Below are positions 8,445-14,562 of a stretch of DNA of 25,140 nt, piece by piece. The notes under the pieces were generated by a model. It was not told the DNA's origin. It searched no databases and worked only from the letters and a program-made list of their open reading frames with translations. The stretch is from a virus, in the IMG/VR virus record IMGVR_UViG_3300034198_000925, positions 1-25,140 of that record. One strand, written 5' to 3'. A program made the position numbers and the translations under genes. Numbering within the stretch: the stretch's first letter is position 1; the number at the start of each line of letters is the position of its first letter.

Positions 8445-9359
8445 ATGGCTACTTATACCTCGTATGATATGGTAGGTCGCGCAGAGGATGTCAGTGACAT
8501 CATCACAAATCTGTCCCCTACTAAAACGCCTTTTTCAAGCTCGTTGAAGAGCGAGAAAGTTTCTCAGCGCAATTTTGACTGGCAGGAAGATTCACTCCGT
8601 GCCGTTCAGACGAATGCCAAGGTCGAAGGCTTCACAGCTTCCGACGCGACACTCAGCGCAACGACCTTGCGTTCGAACTACACTCAGATTCTCGAAAAGA
8701 CCATTAAGGTCTCGGCGACATCTGATGTAATTCAGAAATATGGCCGTGCGAAGGAAACCGCCTATCAACTCTCGAAGGCCGGTGAAGAACTTAATCGTGA
8801 CCTTGAGAACGCAATGGTCGGTATGGATCAGGCAGCAGTCGCAGGCGATAACTCGTCTACTGCTCGTCAAATGGCTTCGGCTATCTATCAGATCAGCGCA
8901 ACGACCACGATCACGACCGACTCGGACACTGGTACCGTTGGTAACCAGGCTGGTCCGTTGACGGAAGCAAACGTGCTTACGCTCCATCAGACACTTTACA
9001 ATCAGGGTTCCGATCCTTCGATCCTTATGGTGAAGCCCGCTGACTCGCAGTTGATTGCTGCGTTCACTGGCGCATCGGGTCGTTACCGTGAGGTTGGTGC
9101 TGACTCGCAGAAGCTCGTTAATTCCGTCAATATTTATGTGAGTCCGTTTGGTGAACTCAAGGTCGTCATAAATCGGTTCGTGAAGACGGACCATGCGATC
9201 ATGTACGATCCTGATATGTGGCGTAAGATTACGCTTCGTCCTTGGACACGTACGACACTCGCTAAGAATGGCGATAACGAAATGAATATGCTTGTCGGCG
9301 AATTTTCGCTCAAGCACATGAACCAGCTTGCGTCGGGTAAGATTAAGAACCTCACGTAA
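8445..9359 (+). CDS. Major capsid protein (DUF5309/SU10-like)
   Basis: The 304-residue shell protein lies immediately after the scaffold. The opening TYTSYDMVGRAEDVSDIIT and the following NLSPTKTPF match my memory of the DUF5309 / phage SU10 major capsid group (HK97 fold), along with ILEKTIKVSATSD and the C-terminal EFSLKHMNQLASGKIKNL. It would form the icosahedral capsid lattice. Codon use is slightly different from its neighbours, with many TCG and GCG codons, as is common in a highly expressed gene. It is preceded by a possible promoter and followed by a hairpin region at 9382-9442. This capsid type is not the T7 gp10 type, although the replication genes are T7-like. Confidence 0.88.
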   Translation: MATYTSYDMVGRAEDVSDIITNLSPTKTPFSSSLKSEKVSQRNFDWQEDSLRAVQTNAKVEGFTASDATLSATTLRSNYTQILEKTIKVSATSDVIQKYGRAKETAYQLSKAGEELNRDLENAMVGMDQAAVAGDNSSTARQMASAIYQISATTTITTDSDTGTVGNQAGPLTEANVLTLHQTLYNQGSDPSILMVKPADSQLIAAFTGASGRYREVGADSQKLVNSVNIYVSPFGELKVVINRFVKTDHAIMYDPDMWRKITLRPWTRTTLAKNGDNEMNMLVGEFSLKHMNQLASGKIKNLT

Positions 9360-9381
9360 GTCTTCTGAATTGACGGAAGGA

Positions 9382-9442
9382 CTGCTTTAAGCAGCGTAAG
9401 GACATGGGGGGCTGTGCGCTCTCCCGATGCCTAGCCCATGTC
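9382..9442 (+). terminator. Two hairpins after the capsid gene, possible terminator
   Basis: A small hairpin CTGCT-TTA-AGCAG lies at 9382-9394. It is followed by a larger one whose arms GACATGGG (9401-9408) and CCCATGTC (9435-9442) pair perfectly across a 26-base loop. A pyrimidine-rich stretch follows, but no run of T. T7 has a terminator (T-phi) at the same point, just after its capsid gene, so reduced transcription of downstream genes or an mRNA-processing site is plausible. The lack of a T-run keeps this tentative. Confidence 0.35.
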
Positions 9443-9473
9443 TCCTTCCTGTCTTTCTCTATCGGAGAGCCTA

Positions 9474-9764
9474 ATGACTAAACTAATTGATCCTACCGTA
9501 TCGTTTGATGACGTTGATGACAAATTGTTGATCCGTAAAGATCAGACGATCACTAGCGAATTTCTTGATGATCTTAAAGAGGATCGCCACGCATCGAAAG
9601 ATCGCGCAGGTGAATACCATAAGATCGCATCCGTCCCCACTGTCGTAGTCGAGAAGTGGCTACGTGAGGGTTTTGATATTTGGCGTGAGACGCCGCAGTC
9701 AATCCTTAAGAAGTTACGAGACGAAAACCTTCAGGCATTTATTGCTACAGAAAAGAGAATCTAA
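9474..9764 (+). CDS. Small acidic/basic hypothetical protein, head-region
   Basis: The ATG at 9474 is chosen because GGAG (9464-9467) stands in front of it; an upstream in-frame ATG at 9438 lies inside the hairpin and has no ribosome site. The product is 96 residues, soluble, with an acidic N-terminal half and a helical C-terminal half (TVVVEKWLREGFDIW, SILKKLRDENLQAFI). The pattern of a short helical protein just after the capsid gene is common among phages, but I do not recognise a named family. A head-completion or capsid-associated role is possible by position only. Confidence 0.7.
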   Translation: MTKLIDPTVSFDDVDDKLLIRKDQTITSEFLDDLKEDRHASKDRAGEYHKIASVPTVVVEKWLREGFDIWRETPQSILKKLRDENLQAFIATEKRI

Positions 9765-9766
9765 AA

Positions 9767-10270
9767 ATGTTTCCAATGACCGTCGGTAACCTCATTCAGA
9801 TGGCGATTGCACAGTTCACTCGTCCAGCCGATACCACTGCATATGCCTCTGGCGATCTCGTGGCGAACTCGACGACCGCTGGTTCCGTCGTTCCCATGAC
9901 CTTCAATACAGCACGTGATACAGGTGCAGGTGGTGTCATCAGTCGCGTACGTCTCCGTAAGTCCGGTACGTCGATTACCTCAGCATCCTTCCGTCTTCAT
10001 CTTTACAACGTCTCACCAACAGTCTCGAATGGTGACAATGGTGCATGGCTTACGACAGGCGCAGGTACATATATTGGTTCCTTCGACATCACGATGGATA
10101 AGGCTTTCTCTGATGGTGCTGTGGGCGTCGGTATTCCGACTGTAGGTACAGACATCCGTTTCCGCCTGAGGTCCGGTTCGACACATTACGGTGTCCTTGA
10201 GGCACGTGCCGCATACACACCCGCGAACGCTGAAGTCTTCACAGTAGAGCTTGAAGTCGTACAGAGCTAA
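9767..10270 (+). CDS. Beta-rich minor structural protein
   Basis: This gives 167 residues from an ATG two bases after the previous stop, with a weak ribosome site. The sequence is rich in Thr, Ser, Gly and Val and alternates hydrophobic and polar residues (SRVRLRKSGTSI, ASFRLHLYNVSPTV, YIGSFDITMDKAF), predicting a beta-sandwich. It has no signal peptide or membrane segment. Such proteins between capsid and adaptor genes are often capsid decoration or head-fibre proteins. Function is inferred from fold type and place. Confidence 0.7.
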   Translation: MFPMTVGNLIQMAIAQFTRPADTTAYASGDLVANSTTAGSVVPMTFNTARDTGAGGVISRVRLRKSGTSITSASFRLHLYNVSPTVSNGDNGAWLTTGAGTYIGSFDITMDKAFSDGAVGVGIPTVGTDIRFRLRSGSTHYGVLEARAAYTPANAEVFTVELEVVQS

Positions 10271-10278
10271 AGGATTTC

Positions 10279-10899
10279 ATGATGAATTACGGTCAGATCA
10301 GAACGCAGTTTAAGAGCGTCTTAAATCGGTCGGACTGCACAGACGCACTGGCCGATACATTTATCTCCCAAGGTCTCGCACGTTCTCAGCGCATCCTCCG
10401 TTCCCCATTGAACGAGAAGTCTGTCATAGTGACTACGGACGAAACATTTGTTTCCTTCCCAGTCCCTTCAGACCTCATCGCCGTTATCAACTTCTCGGCG
10501 GGCGGCAAGTTCGTACAGTTCATTCCGACTGGTCGGTTCTATGAGATCGACATGACGGTCAATGACATCCCTCAGGCTGGTCGCCCGATCTACTGGACAC
10601 GAGTAGGCTCTTCGATTCTCGTTAAGCCTCTCCCTCCGGCAGACCTTGATCTACAACTCGACTACTATGGTGAGTTCGAACAGTTCGTCAGTGATGCCAC
10701 AGAGACAACTCTTGGTATTGTAGCGCCGGACTTGATTGTCTATGGGGGTCTTTCGTTCGCCGCTGATTACTTCATTGATGATCGCCGTGACTCCTTCGAG
10801 TCTCGTTGGCAGAGCGCCATGGCCGAACTTCAAGATCAGGCCACAGGTGTCGAAGGTCCCGCTCAGATCATGCCGACTACGTTCTACGGGGAATACTAA
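10279..10899 (+). CDS. Head-tail adaptor-like protein
   Basis: The product is 206 residues. AAGGA lies just upstream, and either of two adjacent ATGs (10279 or 10282) could be the start; the second has the better spacing. The N-terminus (MNYGQIRTQFKSVLNRSDCTD, then ALADTFISQGLARSQRILR) is helical. The middle is beta-rich, and the C-terminus is helical (FESRWQSAMAELQDQ). From memory this resembles adaptor or head-completion proteins of SU10-like podophages, which form the ring joining portal to tail. The capsid type supports that reading. The stop overlaps the next start (TAATG). Confidence 0.6.
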   Translation: MMNYGQIRTQFKSVLNRSDCTDALADTFISQGLARSQRILRSPLNEKSVIVTTDETFVSFPVPSDLIAVINFSAGGKFVQFIPTGRFYEIDMTVNDIPQAGRPIYWTRVGSSILVKPLPPADLDLQLDYYGEFEQFVSDATETTLGIVAPDLIVYGGLSFAADYFIDDRRDSFESRWQSAMAELQDQATGVEGPAQIMPTTFYGEY

Positions 10900-11333
10900 T
10901 GGCTAACTCCAGTTTCTTTGCGCAAGACGGTTATTCACCGACAGTCATCCCTACGTTCCAACAGATCGTCAATGATAGTATCGACAATGCGGGTGCGATT
11001 GCTCCAAAGACACTGACGATTGTCAATCCATCAGGAAGTAACCTCCCAGAGGTCACACTGTTCTACCTCAAGAACGCTGTAACGATTTCACGAATTGACG
11101 CTGTTCTTCGTGGTACCACCCCGTCTGTTTCCTATAGTCTCCGCTACGGTCCAGATAGATCGGCAGCAGGAACCGAAGTCGTCAGCGGAGGTCTAACTTG
11201 CTCGAATACAAACACCGGAACGACCACTACGACGTTCAATAACCCCACGGTCCCCTTAGGTAACTATGTGTGGGTAAAGGTCACAGCGATCTCCGGTCTT
11301 GTAGACGAATTTAGTGTCACCCTTTCATTCTAA
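10899..11333 (+). CDS. Beta-rich minor structural protein
   Basis: The ATG at 10899 overlaps the preceding stop and has GGGGA at 10888-10892, giving 144 residues; a longer version starting at 10806 inside the adaptor gene is rejected. The sequence is rich in Thr, Ser, Asn and Val with a Thr run (TGTTTTTFNNPTVP), and predicts an all-beta domain. It is similar in character to the protein encoded at 9767-10270. It may be a decoration or tail-associated protein; I cannot assign a family. Confidence 0.7.
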   Translation: MANSSFFAQDGYSPTVIPTFQQIVNDSIDNAGAIAPKTLTIVNPSGSNLPEVTLFYLKNAVTISRIDAVLRGTTPSVSYSLRYGPDRSAAGTEVVSGGLTCSNTNTGTTTTTFNNPTVPLGNYVWVKVTAISGLVDEFSVTLSF

Positions 11334-11342
11334 GAGATTCAG

Positions 11343-11759
11343 ATGGCTTCTTTTAATAAATTTAATTCGTTCGTTGAGGACGTTGCGGAGAAGGTGCATA
11401 ACCTTGGTTCCGATGTCCTCAAGGTCATGTTGACCAATACGGCCCCTGTCGCAACCAATACGATCAAGACGAACATCACGGAAATCACGGCGGGTACTGG
11501 TTACACCGCAGGTGGCGGTACAGTGACCGTTACGGCCTCTGCGCAGACCTCAGGCGTCTACAAGCTCGTAGGCAACGCATTGGTCTTCACGGCTACAGGT
11601 TCCATGGGTCCGTTCCGCTATGCAGTCCTTTACAACTCTACGGCTGCTTCCGGTAACTTGATCGGCTGGTACGACTACGGTTCCTCAGTGACCCTCGCGT
11701 CAGGTGAAACCTTCACGGTCTCCTTCGATGGAACGAACGGTATCCTTCAGTTAACCTAA
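11343..11759 (+). CDS. Conserved phage structural protein (MASFNKFNSFVED type)
   Basis: This 138-residue protein begins MASFNKFNSFVEDVAEKVHN, continues through VLKVMLTNTAPVATNTI, and ends with a Gly/Thr-rich beta region containing GPFRYAVLYN and LIGWYDYGSSVTL. From memory this arrangement recurs widely in phages and prophages as an uncharacterised virion protein near head or tail genes. No enzyme motif is present. It sits between the adaptor candidate and the repeat protein, so it is most likely a decoration or tail component. Confidence 0.7.
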   Translation: MASFNKFNSFVEDVAEKVHNLGSDVLKVMLTNTAPVATNTIKTNITEITAGTGYTAGGGTVTVTASAQTSGVYKLVGNALVFTATGSMGPFRYAVLYNSTAASGNLIGWYDYGSSVTLASGETFTVSFDGTNGILQLT

Positions 11760-11771
11760 TAGGGGTCTCCG

Positions 11772-12596
11772 ATGCCTAGTTATACACTCACCGCTGAATC
11801 GGTGGGCTATGGCCTCGGACCTTATTGGGACCAAACGACGACCGCGTGGGACTCATCGACTCTCACGTGGTCCGAACTTGGCTTTGCAGCAGGCCTCGTC
11901 CACAACTTCCCTCTCACAGCTGCACAGTCGTCCTTCAGTCTCACTGGTAACACTGCCAATCTTCTAGTTGGTCGAGTGATGACCGCTACTCAGGTATCGT
12001 TCAGTGAAACAGGGAACGACTCAGGCCTTCTCTATGGTCGTACGGTCATTGCGACCCAAGCGTCCTTCACTGAGACTGGTAATGCCGCTACGCTATCACG
12101 TGGCTACAGTATAGATGCGACCCAAGCGTCCTTTAGTGAGACAGGTGTAGCTACAAACCTTCTCTTTGGTCGCGTTATTCCGATTACGTACGGAGCGTTC
12201 ACCGAGTCAGGTTATGCCGCAACGCTCTCTCGTGGCTATCAGGTCACTGCGAACCAAGCGTCCTTCACTGAGACTGGCTATGATGCTGGTCTTGTGTACG
12301 GTCGAGGCGTTATCGCCAACCAAGCGTCCTTCAGTCTCACTGGGAACGCGGCAGGCTTCGTTTCTGGACGTGTCCTTACCACCAACCCTGCGAGCTTTGT
12401 GGTTAGCGTCTACAACGCAGGCACCTTGGTTAGTCATGTATCTCAAGCAGACGTAACGGCCTTCAGTCACACAGGACAATCCGTCGAATTTATACGTGGT
12501 GTCGGCCTTACGGTAGACCATGGTTCATTTGCGGTCAGCGGATCAGTTGCAACTGTTTCAGCAAGAGCTCCACAACAGATTTATCTTATTACATAA
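11772..12596 (+). CDS. 22-residue-repeat tail/fibre-like protein
   Basis: This gives 274 residues from an ATG with AGGGG upstream. After a 45-residue head containing Trp-rich YWDQTTTAWDSSTLTW, the protein consists of ten repeats of exactly 22 residues (46-265). In each, a conserved Phe of the ASF motif falls at positions 55, 77, 99, 121, 143, 165, 187, 209, 231 and 253, mostly followed by ETG or LTG and later a Gly. The last three copies are diverged. Regular Gly/Phe repeats of this kind predict an elongated beta structure and occur in tail or fibre-like proteins of proteobacterial prophages. A receptor-binding or decoration role is inferred. Confidence 0.7.
   Translation: MPSYTLTAESVGYGLGPYWDQTTTAWDSSTLTWSELGFAAGLVHNFPLTAAQSSFSLTGNTANLLVGRVMTATQVSFSETGNDSGLLYGRTVIATQASFTETGNAATLSRGYSIDATQASFSETGVATNLLFGRVIPITYGAFTESGYAATLSRGYQVTANQASFTETGYDAGLVYGRGVIANQASFSLTGNAAGFVSGRVLTTNPASFVVSVYNAGTLVSHVSQADVTAFSHTGQSVEFIRGVGLTVDHGSFAVSGSVATVSARAPQQIYLIT
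11907..12566 (+). repeat. Ten tandem 66-bp coding repeats
   Basis: These are the DNA counterpart of the ten 22-codon repeats. Some copies share long identical stretches, such as CAAGCGTCCTTCACTGAGAC in the units near 12060 and 12258, while outer units are diverged. The period is exactly 66 bases throughout, so copy number could change by recombination without a frameshift. Confidence 0.8.
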
Positions 12597-12609
12597 AGAG
12601 GTGCAGTAA

Positions 12610-12840
12610 ATGCCTCCGACGAGCCAAATGTTCCTTCAAGAGATTGGTGAGATGAGAGCAAGGATTAGCCAGCTTGAGAAGGCGGTAGACTCGATGAGCG
12701 GAGACCTCAGAGAGATTAGAGATACAATTATTAAAGCAAAGGGTGGATGGCGAGGCCTGGTCTGGGTCGTTGGTATCGCTACGTTTGCGTTCGAAATGCT
12801 CCTACGCCTCACGTTACCCTTACTCAATATGGTGAAGTAA
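12610..12840 (+). CDS. Small C-terminally anchored membrane protein, holin candidate
   Basis: This gives 76 residues with a very good GAGGTG at 12598-12603. Residues 10-45 form a charged, coiled-coil-like helix (MRARISQLEKAVDSM, LREIRDTIIKAKG). One hydrophobic segment follows at about 48-73 (LVWVVGIATFAFEMLLRL). It directly precedes the endolysin, the usual holin place, and resembles XhlA-type proteins in layout. With a single membrane segment it could be the holin itself or an accessory to one. The next gene starts two bases after its stop. Confidence 0.6.
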   Translation: MPPTSQMFLQEIGEMRARISQLEKAVDSMSGDLREIRDTIIKAKGGWRGLVWVVGIATFAFEMLLRLTLPLLNMVK

Positions 12841-12842
12841 CA

Positions 12843-13556
12843 ATGAAACTTACTCAGGAGGGCCTCGACCTCATCAAGAGCTTCGAGGGGTTTTCTGCGC
12901 ATTGGTACAAATGTCCTGCTAATGTATGGACTGTAGGCTTTGGACACACCGCAGCAGCGGGTCCACCATCTTACGAACCAAATGTCGCCTTTACGAAAAC
13001 TAAAGCACTAAAGATTCTATGTGATGATCTAAAGCAATACGAAGACGCTGTGCGGCAGTCCGTTCGGGTTGAACTTAACGACAGTCAGTTCTCAGCTCTT
13101 GTTTCCTTCTGTTACAATGTGGGACCTAATGCCTTTAAGAACTCCAGTGTCCTCAGGGCAGTCAATGAGGGTCGTGACGATCTCGTCCCGTCTCGATTAA
13201 TGCTCTACACCAAAGCAGGCGGTAAGGTCCTCTCAGGGCTCGTCAGGCGGCGACAGGCTGAAGGTCAGATGTTTACTGAAGGTGTGGAAGATGAAGTGGT
13301 CTTTCCGTCCACTGAAATCGCACCGACTTACGGTAAGGTCTCCTACCAGTCCTCAACGAACATCGCAGCGGGTGTCTCTACGGTCGCTATGACCACCGCA
13401 GGTATCAACGAGGTCGTAGGAAACGTACAAGAGACTGTTACGATCTTCGGTATCGATACAAAGGTGATCGTCACAGCACTCCTCGTCGCAGGGGTCTGTG
13501 CAGCTCTTTGGATTATCAAGGAGCGTTTCTATAAATCCAAATATGAAGGTGTCTGA
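12843..13556 (+). CDS. Endolysin, GH24 lysozyme with C-terminal membrane segment
   Basis: This is a muramidase that cuts the peptidoglycan glycan strand. The ATG at 12843 is used; a longer frame begins in the holin gene but lacks a ribosome site. The catalytic triad spacing of T4-type lysozymes is present: Glu in KSFEGF, eight residues, Cys, five residues, Thr in TVGFGHT. Typical later motifs are QFSALVSFCYNVG and GLVRRRQAE. The enzyme domain occupies about residues 1-145. A Thr/Val-rich linker follows, then a hydrophobic helix near 209-226 (VIVTALLVAGVCAALWII) and a basic end. The N-terminus has no signal peptide or SAR segment, so export or anchoring via the C-terminal helix is unusual. Confidence 0.92.
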   Translation: MKLTQEGLDLIKSFEGFSAHWYKCPANVWTVGFGHTAAAGPPSYEPNVAFTKTKALKILCDDLKQYEDAVRQSVRVELNDSQFSALVSFCYNVGPNAFKNSSVLRAVNEGRDDLVPSRLMLYTKAGGKVLSGLVRRRQAEGQMFTEGVEDEVVFPSTEIAPTYGKVSYQSSTNIAAGVSTVAMTTAGINEVVGNVQETVTIFGIDTKVIVTALLVAGVCAALWIIKERFYKSKYEGV

Positions 13557-13642
13557 TGATTATTACGCTTTTTCTTATTGCCGTTGCGTTCGTGGTAGTT
13601 GCCAATTGGCACATCGTCTCAATACTCTTTAACAAAGATTAA
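13556..13642 (+). CDS. 28-residue membrane peptide in lysis cassette
   Basis: The ATG at 13556 overlaps the endolysin stop (TGATG) and has AAGGTG at 13546-13551. The product is almost entirely one hydrophobic helix (ITLFLIAVAFVVVANW) ending in the charged NKD. The next gene follows within a few bases to a few tens of bases. It is too short for routine gene calling. Position and composition suggest a small holin, pinholin or antiholin, but no family can be assigned from sequence alone. Confidence 0.5.
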   Translation: MIITLFLIAVAFVVVANWHIVSILFNKD

Positions 13643-13683
13643 TCATGTTCCCTCTAATCCTCACGCGCATCACAGGGTACCTT

Positions 13684-13905
13684 ATGTCCCCGATGATCCG
13701 CTTAGCTATTATGGTTGCACTAGGCGCAGGAGGACTTGGCTTCATTTACTTAAAAGGTCGTTCCGATGCGTCTTCCGCGATTGAGCTTAAGGCTCTTAAG
13801 GCACAGCAGGCGGCTGTGGAGAAAAGTATTAATATTCGCCGCAATGCCAGGCTTCCTTCTGCTGATAGCAGGCTGCTCGACAGTGACGGGTTTAGGCGGG
13901 ACTGA
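13684..13905 (+). CDS. Rz: Inner-membrane spanin (Rz-like)
   Basis: The ATG at 13684 has AGGG six bases upstream and gives 73 residues; an in-frame ATG at 13645 would add 13 residues but has no clear ribosome site. A single N-terminal membrane helix (IRLAIMVALGAGGLGFIYL) is followed by a short charged periplasmic helix (AIELKALKAQQAAVEKS) and the ending LLDSDGFRRD, a motif I recall from small phage spanins. The i-spanin joins Rz1 to fuse inner and outer membranes at lysis. It is shorter than lambda Rz (153 aa). The last 140 bases overlap the next gene in another frame. Confidence 0.7.
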   Translation: MSPMIRLAIMVALGAGGLGFIYLKGRSDASSAIELKALKAQQAAVEKSINIRRNARLPSADSRLLDSDGFRRD

Positions 13906-14017
13906 AACCGCCTGCTCGGTCTTTGGACCTATTACGTGGTCTAAACGAGATACTCAGATAACAATCCGCGAAGTCAAAGAACATAACGCGGTGTATAAGG
14001 GCCTTTGCAAGCCCTAA
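13766..14017 (+). CDS. Rz1: Outer-membrane spanin lipoprotein (Rz1-like)
   Basis: The reading frame starts inside the Rz-like gene and has a lipobox LIAGC, where Cys37 would be lipidated after signal peptidase II cleavage. The ATG at 13766 is chosen because AAAAGG stands eight bases before it and it supplies an Arg-rich n-region followed by the hydrophobic VLIFAAMPGFLLLIAG. The ATG at 13844 would leave only ten residues before the Cys and no ribosome site. The mature part is about 47 residues with two further Cys. Embedded or overlapping Rz1 genes are well known in lambda and T7. This is the last gene before the late terminator. Confidence 0.75.
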   Translation: MRLPRLSLRLLRHSRRLWRKVLIFAAMPGFLLLIAGCSTVTGLGGTETACSVFGPITWSKRDTQITIREVKEHNAVYKGLCKP

Positions 14018-14023
14018 GAACTC

Positions 14024-14057
14024 GCCGATCCTCTGCAAAATGGGGATCGGTGTTTTT
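14024..14057 (+). terminator. Rho-independent terminator ending the late region
   Basis: The arms CCGATCC (14025-14031) and GGATCGG (14044-14050) enclose a 12-base loop and are followed by TGTTTTT. It lies seven bases after the Rz1 stop and separates the virion/lysis genes from the lysogeny module. Confidence 0.85.
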
Positions 14058-14102
14058 GGAACCCTAGAAATTAGATGGAGTCATATCATTAATAAAACAA
14101 AT

Positions 14103-14116
14103 TAACCTTTTGGTTA
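14103..14116. promoter_or_regulatory. Inverted repeat, possible operator
   Basis: TAACC-TTTT-GGTTA is a perfect 5+5 inverted repeat 12 bases upstream of the first -35 box. It could be a binding site for the winged-helix protein encoded just downstream, or simply chance in AT-rich DNA. Confidence 0.35.
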
Positions 14117-14127
14117 CTTCATTTTAG

Positions 14128-14155
14128 TTGACTAAAGTCTAAGGTTCCCTATATG
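14128..14155 (+). promoter_or_regulatory. Sigma70-like promoter P1 for regulator-integrase
   Basis: TTGACT (14128-14133), a 16-base spacer, then TATATG (14150-14155) lie in an AT-rich gap following the late terminator. A near-palindrome ATTTTAG-TTGA-CTAAAGT (14121-14138, 6 of 7 arm bases) covers the -35 box and would be a natural operator. Transcription would run into the regulator and integrase genes using host RNA polymerase. Confidence 0.5.
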
Positions 14156-14162
14156 GGTCTTA

Positions 14163-14189
14163 TTGACAAAAGCAGTAAACCCCTATACA
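14163..14189 (+). promoter_or_regulatory. Sigma70-like promoter P2 for regulator-integrase
   Basis: A perfect TTGACA (14163-14168) is followed after 15 bases by TATACA (14184-14189). The spacer is short, and the start point would be only a few bases before the ATG at 14203, so an mRNA from here would be nearly leaderless. P1, 35 bases upstream, may be the main promoter. Confidence 0.4.
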
Positions 14190-14202
14190 CGAGGAACATC
14201 AG

Positions 14203-14562
14203 ATGACCACGAGATTAGAACGTAAGGCGCTTGACATGATCAAAGACCTGCTAGGCTCGATCATTGAGGTTTCCCCACATATGCCTGTCCAACAGGCCTC
14301 TGCAATCATACTTGTGGCTCTCAATGAAGGTTCTAGCATGAAGGAACTTACTGAGCTCGCAGGCGTGAAACAATCCACAATGAGCAGACATCTGATCGAC
14401 TTGGGTCGTCGGAATCGCCGCATGGAGCAGGGATATCAAGTGATCGAATGTCGCCAAGATGACTTCGATATGCGGAAGAACCGTTACAATCTAACGCCTA
14501 AAGGCCACACGGTCGTCAACAAGCTCTTAGATACGGTGAAGAACTATGCCGATATTCGCTGA
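14203..14562 (+). CDS. Winged-helix (MarR-like) regulator
   Basis: This gives 119 residues, with GAGG at 14191-14194 eight bases before the ATG. The centre has a helix-turn-helix (about 46-70: MKELTELAGVKQSTMSRHLI, then DLGRR), preceded by helices and followed by a wing-like segment (RKNRYNLTPKGHTVVN). This is the layout of MarR-type winged-helix proteins. It overlaps the integrase start by 17 bases and is the first gene after the late terminator, so it is the best candidate for the lysogeny regulator of this phage. Control of P1/P2 through the inverted repeats is an inference. It is not a lambda CI/Cro-type repressor, and no divergent partner gene exists. Confidence 0.75.
   Translation: MTTRLERKALDMIKDLLGSIIEVSPHMPVQQASAIILVALNEGSSMKELTELAGVKQSTMSRHLIDLGRRNRRMEQGYQVIECRQDDFDMRKNRYNLTPKGHTVVNKLLDTVKNYADIR

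Noticed and set aside
8592-9317. Antisense 241-codon open frame across the capsid gene
   Set aside because: It lies wholly inside a well-supported gene. The Arg/Cys/His/Thr-rich product is typical of antisense to a codon-biased sequence, and there is no ribosome site.
9438-9473. Earlier ATG for the gene at 9474
   Set aside because: It falls in the 3' arm of the post-capsid hairpin without a ribosome site; GGAG precedes 9474 instead.
11907-12566. CRISPR array or non-coding tandem repeat
   Set aside because: The 66-bp units are contiguous, keep one open frame and vary like protein repeats, without unique spacers.
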